Source of the DNA: Saprospira grandis DSM 2844
GTDB taxonomy: Bacteria > Bacteroidota > Bacteroidia > Chitinophagales > Saprospiraceae
Length of the DNA: 38,759 nt
Reading direction: 5' to 3'
Assembly (NCBI GenBank): GCA_945888475.1
Contig: CAMDAB010000019.1
Location: 1 to 38,759 of the forward strand
Under the pieces are notes generated by a model that was not told the origin of the DNA, made no database searches, and saw nothing but the letters and a program-made list of their open reading frames with translations. Shown in pieces: positions 16,959 through 26,400 of this stretch. The position numbers and the translations under genes were made by a program. How positions within the stretch are numbered: the first letter of the stretch is position 1; every line of letters begins with the position of its first letter.

Positions 16959-17088
16959 ATAATTTGTAAAGTAAAATGCTTATAATTTGTAAAATGAAAT
17001 GCTCATAATTTGTAAAATGAAATGCTCATAATTTGTAAAATGAAATGTTCACAATTTGTAAAATGAAATGCTCATAATTTGTAAAATT
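16959..17088 (+). repeat. downstream array of 23-bp direct repeats
   Basis: Units start at 16959, 16982, 17005, 17028, 17051 and 17074 (the last truncated after 15-16 bases), same orientation and consensus as the upstream array. Most units are of the ATAATTTGTAAAATGAAATGCTC type; upstream the GTAAAAAGCTT type dominates. The array begins 14 bp after the ATPase stop codon. Confidence 0.92.
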
Positions 17089-17219
17089 GTTATTATAAAA
17101 CATTTATTATGAATTAAATATAGCTTTTTATAAAATGAAAAAATAAATTACTAATTTGTATACTTTTTTATGCAATTAAAATGGATAAATTTTACACTTA
17201 AATATTCAAAGATTGATGT

Positions 17220-18794
17220 TTAATATTTAATACAAGCATCGACCGGAATAGTGGATTCATTGATAACTGCTGCGCTGATGTCGTGAAAAATCCAGCCGGT
17301 TGGGCAACTCTGTCCGTTGTAGATGTACATAACCATACAGGGCTGAGTTGTCCAGCAGGCATCAACCGGGGTTACTCCCCAAATTTGTACATTGATTTCC
17401 TGTTTTGTCCAGCCCGATGGGCATTGCTGATCATTGTAAATATACATTACAGCACCGGCTGCGGAGCCCGATGCTGAATTCCAGTACACTCCACCGCTGC
17501 CGTTTGCGGTCAATACCTGACCGCTTGTTCCCGGGATAGATGGTAGCTCAATTTCATTGGTCGGATTGGAATCGGCATCGTTGATGCTCACAGTGCCACC
17601 ACCGTTACTCAAAGTTAGATTCGATCCGTTTTGACTAAGGGTTTGCGCAGGGGCAGCGCTGCCTTGCGGACCTCTTACATATCCAGTATTCAGGATTTGA
17701 CCATTGCTCAGTACCACAAAGAGACTGTCGCCCTGCACATAGGAATTTGTAATGCCAATGCCATTTTGCCCATTGTTGCCCGCAGGTCCCTGAGGACCGA
17801 TATTTCCTTGCGGTCCCTGTGGCCCGGTCAGATTTGCAGTAGTAAAAGATGAGCCATCACTATAATTAAAGGTGTAAGTTCCGTTTCCATTATTAATGGT
17901 AGAAATAATTCCATTGCCATTTGCACCTGCAGGCCCCTGAGTTCCTTGAATTCCCTGTGGCCCAACAGCACCCTGTGGCCCGGTCAAATTTGCGCTAGTA
18001 AAAGAGGAGCCATCACTGTAGTTTATGGTGAAAGTACCATTTCCATTATCAGATGTAGATAAAATGCCAACACCCGCAGCTCCAACTGGACCTTGTATGC
18101 CTTGCGGTCCCTGCGGACCTCTGAGGTCTGAAGTGGTAAAGGTTGTGCCATCGCTATAGGTGAAGGTAAAAGTGCCATTCCCATTATCGATTGTTGAAAC
18201 AATCCCCCTGCCATTTATGCCATTACAGACATATTTTGTAAGCGCATTATTAACCTCGTTTGGGTCGAGTTGTAAGTTTTTATTAATATCAAGCCCAAAT
18301 TCAATGCGGAAACCGCCATTTCTGCAGAATCTGCCTGCTGGCAAATTGTTAGTTTTTATAAGGGTGGAATAACAATCTTTACAGGCATTGGGACAGTTTT
18401 CGGCATAAAGTGCATAAGGAACCGAAAGCATTTGAGTTGTTCCGTTGATGCTGTAGGAAAAACCGCCACTGGGGTCTATCTCGGTTTTAAGGAAATATGG
18501 ACCATTTGCCCAATTGATATTGGCTATGCTGTTGAACAAAACAGTTCCTCCGCCAATTTCAGCAGTTGCCAAACCGCTTGAGTTTGTTGTTATCCGCTGT
18601 GTTTCACCATATACAATGTTACCGCTTGCGGATCCCTGAATAATGATAAATCGTAGTCCAACAGGTCTGTTCACAATTAGGTTATTTGCTTGATCCCTGA
18701 TGACAGCCTGCCAACTGAATTTATAGGGCGCTTGTGCATTGGCCGAAAAAATTAAAAATAAGTTGAAAATCAAAAGTTTGTAAGCTGTATTCAT
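17220..18794 (-). CDS. secreted collagen-like repeat protein, second copy
   Basis: A 524-residue protein from the ATG at 18794, chosen because MNTAYKLLIFNLFLIFSANA is a signal peptide; the frame is open further upstream without one. The domain order matches the gene at 11159-12991: the N-terminal domain ([19 protein letters not shown] to LYAENC), the CKDC segment, then [13 protein letters not shown]-type blocks alternating with short Gly-X-Y runs ([10 protein letters not shown]). The stalk is much shorter. The tail differs: TLSQNGSNLTLSNGGGTVSI, then two repeats of an MYIYNxQxCPxGW motif ending VDAC, about 50 residues apart. Over 128 bp (18295-18422 and 12495-12622) the two genes are identical, silent sites included. 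No T9SS tail and no partner gene follow. Confidence 0.87.
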   Translation of the reverse strand: MNTAYKLLIFNLFLIFSANAQAPYKFSWQAVIRDQANNLIVNRPVGLRFIIIQGSASGNIVYGETQRITTNSSGLATAEIGGGTVLFNSIANINWANGPYFLKTEIDPSGGFSYSINGTTQMLSVPYALYAENCPNACKDCYSTLIKTNNLPAGRFCRNGGFRIEFGLDINKNLQLDPNEVNNALTKYVCNGINGRGIVSTIDNGNGTFTFTYSDGTTFTTSDLRGPQGPQGIQGPVGAAGVGILSTSDNGNGTFTINYSDGSSFTSANLTGPQGAVGPQGIQGTQGPAGANGNGIISTINNGNGTYTFNYSDGSSFTTANLTGPQGPQGNIGPQGPAGNNGQNGIGITNSYVQGDSLFVVLSNGQILNTGYVRGPQGSAAPAQTLSQNGSNLTLSNGGGTVSINDADSNPTNEIELPSIPGTSGQVLTANGSGGVYWNSASGSAAGAVMYIYNDQQCPSGWTKQEINVQIWGVTPVDACWTTQPCMVMYIYNGQSCPTGWIFHDISAAVINESTIPVDACIKY

Positions 18795-19023
18795 TGCTTT
18801 CAGCAAGTTTAAGTTTGATGGAATTTCCTGGATTGAAAATAAAGATAGTGAAACATCTGAATTAAATCTGTAAAAAAAAATTCCAATCCTACATAATTTT
18901 AAAACTCCCTGATAAGTATCTGTTTTTAAACTTTCATGGGCATCAGATTTTTTTGAAGGCTTTAGCCTCTTCCATCCTTTCATTTCACTTCGTGTAGCTA
19001 GGTGTTACCTCACTTCGTGGAGC

Positions 19024-19149
19024 GCGCTCGTCTTGGGACGAGATCGGTTTTCAGACATCAGACTTCAGTTTTTTTAAATAGAAATCAGATTCGCTTCGCA
19101 GGGCGCTCTCGTCTTGGGACGAAATCAGTTTTCAGATATCAGACTTCAG
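19024..19149. repeat. imperfect direct repeat with CTCGTCTTGGGACGA hairpin core
   Basis: Two copies of about 45-47 bp (19024-19068 and 19103-19149), each reading GCGCT, CTCGTCTTGGGACGA, then TTTTCAGA and ATCAGACTTCAG. Each is preceded by a C(A/G)CTTCG(T/C) segment, of which a further copy lies near 18988. The core forms a CTCGT/ACGAG hairpin similar to the TCTCGT/ACGAGA family at 4186-4237 and 7513-7531. Confidence 0.75.
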
Positions 19150-19172
19150 CTTGCCTAATTATCAAATTATCA

Positions 19173-19190
19173 ATCCGATAGCTATCGGAT
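19173..19190. repeat. perfect 18-bp palindrome ATCCGATAGCTATCGGAT
   Basis: Exact self-complement with the same CCGATAGCTATCGG core as the palindrome at 260-277. Comparison with the related repeat at 7448-7500 shows that this block interrupts otherwise continuous sequence. Confidence 0.85.
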
Positions 19191-19225
19191 CACCGAATTT
19201 TCAAATTAAATAATTCTTTCATCTT
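19190..19225. repeat. 36-bp intergenic repeat, inverted copy of 7448-7483
   Basis: Exact reverse complement of 7448-7483. With its partner it brackets about 11.7 kb that includes the M1 peptidase, the surface operon and the ATPase with its arrays. Confidence 0.85.
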
Positions 19226-19287
19226 CCACTCTTTCTTCTTTTTTGTTAAAATTTCTCCCGAATACCACATTTTTTAAACTAAAAAAC

Positions 19288-19295
19288 TATATTTG
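19288..19295 (+). promoter_or_regulatory. -7 box TATATTTG for the second LamG gene
   Basis: Exact TAnnTTTG match 32 bp before the start codon. The -33 region is a T-run without a clear TTG. Confidence 0.55.
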
Positions 19296-19327
19296 CATCA
19301 TTCCTAAACAATTTTAAAACTAAAAAA

Positions 19328-20320
19328 ATGAAAAAAATTATATTTTTTGCGGCGATGATGTTTGCTGTGAGTGTAAGTGCACAGGTAAATATTGCGAATG
19401 GGCTTTTGGCTTATTATCCCTATAATGGAAATGCCAATGATGAAAGTGGAAATGGGTATAATGGTACTAGTGTTGTTTTATCAACTGATAGATTTGGAAT
19501 TCCAAATAAAGCTTATGATTGTCAGAACACTGCTAGCACTTCAACTATTAATTTCGATTTGGATTCTAGCTACACAGTTAATATTTGGTTCAATACAGTT
19601 GCTTCAAATTATGTAAGGCTATTTTCTTGGTCAGATGATATTCAGCAACCCCGAAAATTCACAAGTGCTTTAATTAATCGTCCAAATTCTAATGCGTACA
19701 TTGAAGGTAATTACACAGCGTATGATAATAATTTCTGTGGATTAAATGAAAATAGTGCTTTTGCACCATCTTCTGCAAATCCCAACCCCTATACTGATGG
19801 TCAGTGGCATATGCTTACATTAATCAGAAATAACAATCAACTATCCCTTCATATTGATTCAGTACTAATCGACAATAAAAGCATTGTTGATAATTGTACT
19901 CAATTGCATGGGCTTACAACGCAATTTTTTTTAGTAGGATCTAACTATTTGCCAAACTTGGGTTATATAGGCAAGTTAGATGATGTTATGATTCACAATC
20001 GTCCATTAAATACGGCTGAGATTTCTTATCTTTACAACTTAAATTCAAGTTGGTCTTCGACAACTTCAACTGATATGATTTCATCAAATGAATTAAAATT
20101 ATTTCCAAATCCAGTCAATAATTCTTTGAATATTCAGCTTGAAGAAGTTGCTGCATACTCCTTGGAAGTAACAGACTTGAATGGTAGAAAAATTTACAGC
20201 AGCAAGCTTACAGGCCAAAACTTTGAGTTGAATACTACCGAATGGCTAAGTGGTATTTATATTATCAAATTAACCAATGAGAAAGGACAAATCTATTTCA
20301 ATAAAGTAGTAAAAGCTTAG
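19328..20320 (+). CDS. secreted LamG-like protein with T9SS type A sorting domain, second copy
   Basis: A 330-residue predicted secreted protein. Signal peptide MKKIIFFAAMMFAVSVSA, then a LamG/concanavalin-like domain opening with LLAYYPYNGNANDESGNG and closing with MIHNRPLNTAEISYLYNL, and a C-terminal T9SS sorting domain (KLFPNPVNNS to GIYIIKL). It is a paralogue of the 4789-5829 protein: the domain order, the NGNANDESGNG start and the helix before the tail all correspond, although the central sequence has diverged. It is monocistronic, with its own TATATTTG box, and is followed by an exceptionally long hairpin. The ligand is unknown. Confidence 0.88.
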   Translation: MKKIIFFAAMMFAVSVSAQVNIANGLLAYYPYNGNANDESGNGYNGTSVVLSTDRFGIPNKAYDCQNTASTSTINFDLDSSYTVNIWFNTVASNYVRLFSWSDDIQQPRKFTSALINRPNSNAYIEGNYTAYDNNFCGLNENSAFAPSSANPNPYTDGQWHMLTLIRNNNQLSLHIDSVLIDNKSIVDNCTQLHGLTTQFFLVGSNYLPNLGYIGKLDDVMIHNRPLNTAEISYLYNLNSSWSSTTSTDMISSNELKLFPNPVNNSLNIQLEEVAAYSLEVTDLNGRKIYSSKLTGQNFELNTTEWLSGIYIIKLTNEKGQIYFNKVVKA

Positions 20321-20325
20321 TGCAT

Positions 20326-20390
20326 AATTTTAACCTTTAAAACATCAAAAGCTGCCATCGGCAGCTTTTGATGTTTTAAAGGTTAAAATT
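20326..20390 (+). terminator. 31-bp perfect-stem hairpin after the LamG gene
   Basis: Positions 20326-20356 pair base for base with 20360-20390 around an ATC loop: 31 consecutive Watson-Crick pairs. The GC-rich tip AAAGCTGCC/GGCAGCTTT followed by T-rich sequence would work as a terminator in both directions, but the stem is far longer than terminators need. It starts six bases after the stop codon. Confidence 0.8.
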
Positions 20391-20411
20391 TGATTATAAT
20401 TAATTATAATA

Positions 20412-20442
20412 TTGTGTTTTTAAGAATTTTTTCCTATTTTTA
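20412..20442 (+). promoter_or_regulatory. candidate promoter of the giant surface protein
   Basis: TTG (20412-20414) and TATTTTTA (20435-20442), 20 bp apart, match the Bacteroidota promoter form with one mismatch in the -7 box. It lies about 47 bp before the ATG at 20489. Confidence 0.4.
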
Positions 20443-20488
20443 GCTCATATTTTAGCTTAAATCCCTTTTGAATCTAAAACTAATCACA

Positions 20489-23400
20489 ATGAGAAGTTTG
20501 TACTTTTTATTTTCGATTTTACTTAGCACTAATTTGTTTTCCCAGTCAAATATCAATACGATTTGGGCTGATAATGATGATGATGAGGGTGATCCATCAA
20601 GTGCTACATCGCTTTCTACCATGGCTGTGTCTACTGGCACCTCAGGTGTTTACTTTCCTGGGGAAAAAACAAGAGGCTGTGTTACAGATATAGATGGTAA
20701 TGTTTACCTAACGGGTTCATTTAGTAAAAAGATTAACAATTCAAATAAAAAGAAATCAGTATATGTATACTGTTACGGTCCAAATGGTGACCTTAAGTGG
20801 GAATCTGACATTCATTCATCAACCCATGATATTGATCCCGTAGATAACTCGATAGCGATTGGGACGGATGGTATTTATGTTCTTGCACAAACTTACATAG
20901 ATGGAACAACATCTGTTAGTATAACAGACACATCAGGTACAGTCTCTGTTTTAAGTAATAATGTTGATTCAACAAGGGGGATTGTTGTGAAATTTTCTTT
21001 TACAGGTCAGCGCTCTAATTTTTCATTTTTAAAATATACAAAATCTGGAGCAACAGGATATGACCAAGTTTATCCCGTAGATATTCAAGTAGACCAATTT
21101 GATAATGTTTTTGTCGCCGGCAATTTTAATGGAAGTATCTATTCTTCATCGAACAATGGTATATTGAGAAGTAATACATGCTCCGGAACGGCTGGGAATG
21201 ATGTTTTTATTTTTAAATTCTCGAGTTCATTATACAATGTCTGGACTAAAAGTCTTGACTTTCTTAATAGTGCTTCACTTGGAGGTATTGCAGTAGATGG
21301 GAATAACGTATTCATAGGTGGAACTTACTTTAACGCAGGGAATAATTTACAAAATGTAAATAATACAAGTGGTTTTTGGAATTTAGGACAAGTTCCTGTT
21401 TTTACTGCTCCAACTTGTTCAAATTCAACGCCAATAACTCTAAATACATGTTATACTGGCGGTTTTTTAGTAAAACTGGATCAGGATGGAAACTTTGTTT
21501 GGAATAAAAAACTTCAAAGCCAATCAACAAATTGCAGAAGTTCTAGCATAGTTGATGTTGAGGCTAAAAATGGTATCATTTACATTTTAGGAACTTCCAG
21601 CAATTTGGATATGAATTTTAGTGGTACAAACAAGGTGTTAACTCCAAGTAATGGACTTTCCTATACTTTTGGTTTTATTTCTAAAGTCATTGATAACTCT
21701 AGTACCGAATTATCTGTCAACTGGACTCAGTTGATTGAGTTAAGTGATGGATTTATTTATGGAGGATACCCTAATGCGTCAGTTTTACATATTGATAATA
21801 ACAATAATGTTTATGGTCTTTTTTACACTTGGGCTAATTCAAGTAATTTTCTAGAGGTCTACAATACACCTTTTACCTCAGTAAGTAATCCTTCAAAGGT
21901 TACCACATCATCACGTGGCTTAGGAAGCAAAGACATAATCTTCGTAAAATACACTTCAGCAGGAAACAGAGTTTGGGCAAATGTAATTGGTGGATCCGGC
22001 GAGGACGAGGGAAGTGGCATAGCAACAGATTCAGAAGGGTATGTTTTCTTGGGAGGTAAAACTCAGCTTTCTCCTGATCTTGATCCCACTGCATCCAGTT
22101 ATATTTTGTCAACTTCTGGAGTATCTCCAATCAAATTTGATGACTTTGGATTTTATGATCCTTTTGAATTTGGTGGTTTTGGAGGCTTTGGCGGTTTTGG
22201 TGGTTTTGGTTTTTATTCCTTTGATCCAGCCTCTGACGGATTTATTGCTAAATATGGCTGCCATAAAGTTGAAATCATACCCGAAAAGGATACCTTTTGT
22301 GCCGGAGAGGTAATTACCCTTAATGCTTACAGTAGATGCAGAGGTTGTTCCTATACCTATCAATGGAGAGATCTTATGAATGGGACCACAATTACAACCA
22401 CAAACCCATTCTATTCATTTACAGGAAATTCTGGGACTAATCAAATTATCTTGCAGGCTACTGAGGCAAATACAGATTGTGTTGTCTATGATACCTTAGA
22501 CATTCTGATTAATCCGGCTGTAACAGTTTCTGCCTCACCAACTACTATTACAGTATGCCCGGGAGCGCTGGTATCTTTTTCAGCTTCAGCCTCACCCGCT
22601 GTTGGAGTCAGTTATAACTGGTATAAATTTGCTGATACGATACTACAGGGTAGCAGTGCAAACTTTTCTGCCACTGATCCAGGCACTTATACAGTTGTCG
22701 CCGATATAAATGGTTGTCAAAGTTCATTTAATGTAAATCTTGATAATCATACGCCATATTCACCTTTGGTTTATCCTAATAATCCGGCTATTTGTGGAAG
22801 TGGTGGGGCATTTCTACAGATTTTAGACTGTCCTGGATGTAATTATGTATGGACCCCACCACCGGCATCAACCTCATCTTCAACTTCCAATACCATTACT
22901 GCCGATGTTCCGGGCAATTATGGCGTGAATATTGTGGATCCCTTTGGTTGTCAGCAAACCTTAAGTGCAAGTGTTGGTACTGCAGCGTTTTTGACGCCGC
23001 CTATAGCTGCCATAAATGCAAACAATCAGACAATTAATGCGCTTTGTAATAATCAGCCTTTGGTCCTCACCTCAATACCATACGGAACGGGTAATGGTCA
23101 ATGTGCAACCTGCTTATACAGTTGGAGTGATGGAACTTCTGGACCTTATGCCTTTGCTTTTAATCCTGGCACTTACAGTGTGACGGTGACAGATGCTCTT
23201 ACTGGCTGCATTGGGTCTTCTTCCAATCTTGTAATCAGGAACAGCACTTTCCCCGCTCCTACAATTACGGGTGCTCCAGGAAGTGTATGCACCAATATTT
23301 CTCCTGCTGCCGGAGTTAGCAGTGCCTATCTTGAACTGATAAATCCTTGTGCGGGTTGTGTGTACAGCTGGATTAATAATGACACCTCTCTAGCTAACTA

Positions 23401-26400
23401 CGGTTTAATTTTACCGGTTAGTAATAGTTCTGTGAGTGTTACTATTCCGGGCGATTATTACCTAAGAATGACAGACACCTTTGGTTGTGTTTCAAATTCT
23501 GCAGTACTTAATGTAGGCGCTGACACTGCCAGCCGCCCTTTAATCAGGGCAACAACAAATACCCTTTGCGGTAATAACACGGTCACGCTTTCTACCCCTG
23601 ATTGCAACAACTGTTCCTATCAATGGTATTTAAACAATGCTCTGATAACCAATGCAAACAGTTATCAATATAGCGGAAATATTGCTGGAATTTATAAAGT
23701 TGAGGTGACCTATGAAAATAGTTGTGTCAGGTTTTCAAATGATACCACTATAATTAATAATGCCAATTCTTTTCTTCCTCAAATTGGTCCTGCGGAACCC
23801 TATCTTTGTAATGGCGCGCCTATTTCGCTTTACCTGACATCACCAACTAATTTTCTGACACCGCCCTACTGGACCTATCAATGGTATTTTAATGGAGCTC
23901 CTTTGATTGCAGAGGAGGGCTATGTGCTTAATGCAACTCAGGCCGGTGATTACTATCTGGAGGTAAGAAACCTTGGTGGTTGTTTGAAAGCAACAAATAT
24001 TCTGACTGTAAATAATTCCGTCGCAGGTTCCAATCCAAATATTACAACATCTTCACCCTATATTTGCTCAACCCTTGCAAATGATACCGTAACGCTCAAT
24101 GGTATTACAAGTACATGTAACGATTGTATTTACCAATGGGTACTAGGAAACACAGCGATTTTGGGCGGAGATAGCACGCAGATATTTGCAACAAGTGCAG
24201 GGGGCTATTACTTTTCAGTTATAGATACCATATCTGGTTGCTTGTACATCTCGCCAGTTTTTGAGGTGCGCGATACTCAATATATAGCTCCGGCAATTTC
24301 AACAGCCGGTAACATCTGCAGTACCGACCCGGTCATAATCTCCACAACAGCCTGTGCTGGCTGTACCTATGAATGGCAATGGCAACCAACAGGAACTGCT
24401 ACTACCTTTACCTCATTGGGATTATCTGCTCAGAATACTTATTCAGCTACAGCAACAGGAAATTATAAGGTGGTAGTAACAGATGCAAGTGACTGCCCTA
24501 CTCCAAATTCAAATTCTGTTCCAGTTACGATTCTGCCATTCAATGCACAATTGGCATTGTTGGGGTCCTCTAATATTTGCAATGCTAATAGTTCTTATAT
24601 CCTTGCTCAGCCTAATCGTACAATTTGTCCTAATTGCGAATACTATTGGTATAGAAATGGCGTAGGGGTTGTTGTTCCACTTACGTCCGATACCTTACAA
24701 GTTACGCAGGGTGGAGCTTATTATGTTGTTGTCAAACAAACATATCCTTCATTTTCTACAACGCCCTATTCTTTTGGTTGTGAGGACATATCTGATACAC
24801 TCACTTTCTCCGACATCTCCGTTTCAGTCGACCTCGAATCATCAGCTGCTGCAATTTGCGGTCCTTCAGGACAGGTGACGCTCGATGTTAATTCCTGCTC
24901 TGCTTGTTCCTATGCCTGGTTTTACGATGGTGATACAACAATTGCTGGAGGCGGTTTGAATTATATTCCGCTATCAGGTGTAAATGATACTTTTTATACA
25001 GTAAATGGTGCTGCAGCAGAGGGCATGTATAAGATTAGAATAACCAAGGCTGGTTGTCAGGTATTCGATTCTATTTTGCTGGTTGATGTACCTGCACCGG
25101 TTTACACACTTGATAGCAGCTCAGCACCTTATGCAAATATTTGTGGCGGGGCTCCCATAACACTTACGGCAAGCTGTGTATCAAACTGCAACCTGCCAAT
25201 TACATATCAATGGTACAAAAACTCGGTACCAATTGCAGGTGCGATTGGAGCATCCAATTTGGTCATTTCTGCAGGGGATTATCAACTGGTTACCATCGAT
25301 AACAATGGTTGTGTTACATCACCGCCTACTACCACGGTTATTGAGGTCAATCCGCCTTCAGGATTTGGTCTTGTTTTAGATCCGGTATCGGTAGTGCCGC
25401 TTACAAATGCCGATTTTAATTTGGATCCATATCTCAATCCAAGCTCATTACAAACAGTAAATTCTTATAGTTCGGTTCCACAACCGGCTGCAATTGTTGC
25501 GGGAGATAAGTTTTCTCCAGCATCGGCTGGTTCAGGACCTCATCTTGTCAGTTACACCTACAATTTCCAAAACTGCAGTTTTGTTGCTAGGGATACTATT
25601 CAGGTACTCTCGCCAATGGCTGTCGATGTTGTAAACCTCAACGCATCGGCACCACCTTATGAGTCCTGTTTATTCGATAACATACGCTTCATATTGTCTA
25701 ATTTTACTTTTGCACCTAACCAGATTTTATTCCCAACATCGTCCACTACTTTCGATACGGTAACAGTTTCTAATGCCGGATTGACTCAATTTGCGGGTGT
25801 TTGGTCCGGGAATATTAATGTAATTGTTCCCAATGGAGCAGTTACAGGAAAGGTAGTATTTAGAGATAGTGTTTTGGGCGATCGTTTTCAGGCTCCTTTC
25901 TTCCTTGTGGTACAGAATCCTGCAGTGGCTCTGAGTCTTAACGGGGTGCCACAACCGCTTTGTTCCAATGCAGACACAATTGTCTTGAGCGGATTTCCTG
26001 CGGGTGGTAGTTTTGAAGCTGCTTATAGCGATTCCACGAATGTGATTATCACATCGCTCATGAGTGGAAATAATTTCCTCGTTGAAAATATTAGCGATTA
26101 TGACCTTGTCAGTGGATCACGATTCCTGAAACTTACTTACACCTATACGCCAACTTATTCCAACAATGCCGATTTCTGTCCCGATGTTATTGACTCACTC
26201 AACGTGCAGGTCAATAATATGGAATTGGACAGTATTGAATACACGCCTATTTCTGAAACGCAGTCAAATGTTCCTTTAGCAACACTTACCCGTCTTATCT
26301 GGCCGCTCGAAAACAGAAATTATCCTGGCAATTATGTGGGAACCTATGTTACCGGCAATAATATCCAGGCGAATACGCTGCCAATTCCATCTAATGCAAC

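Larger units (their letters stand above)
18795..19327. other. divergent intergenic region, repeat patchwork
   Basis: Between the second collagen-like gene (minus) and the second LamG gene (plus). It contains direct repeats of a CTCGTCTTGGGACGA-cored unit (19024-19149), an 18-bp perfect palindrome (19173-19190), the 36-bp repeat (19190-19225) and a promoter box (19288-19295). A TAAAGATA (minus-strand TATCTTTA) near 18840-18847 could be a weak promoter for the collagen-like gene. No gene is supported. Confidence 0.6.

Noticed and set aside
15510-17088. CRISPR arrays on both sides of the ATPase gene
   Set aside because: The 23-bp units are contiguous without unique spacers, and no cas gene is present.
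18795-18983. N-terminal extension of the second collagen-like protein
   Set aside because: The upstream frame has no signal peptide, whereas the ATG at 18794 is followed by one that matches its paralogue.
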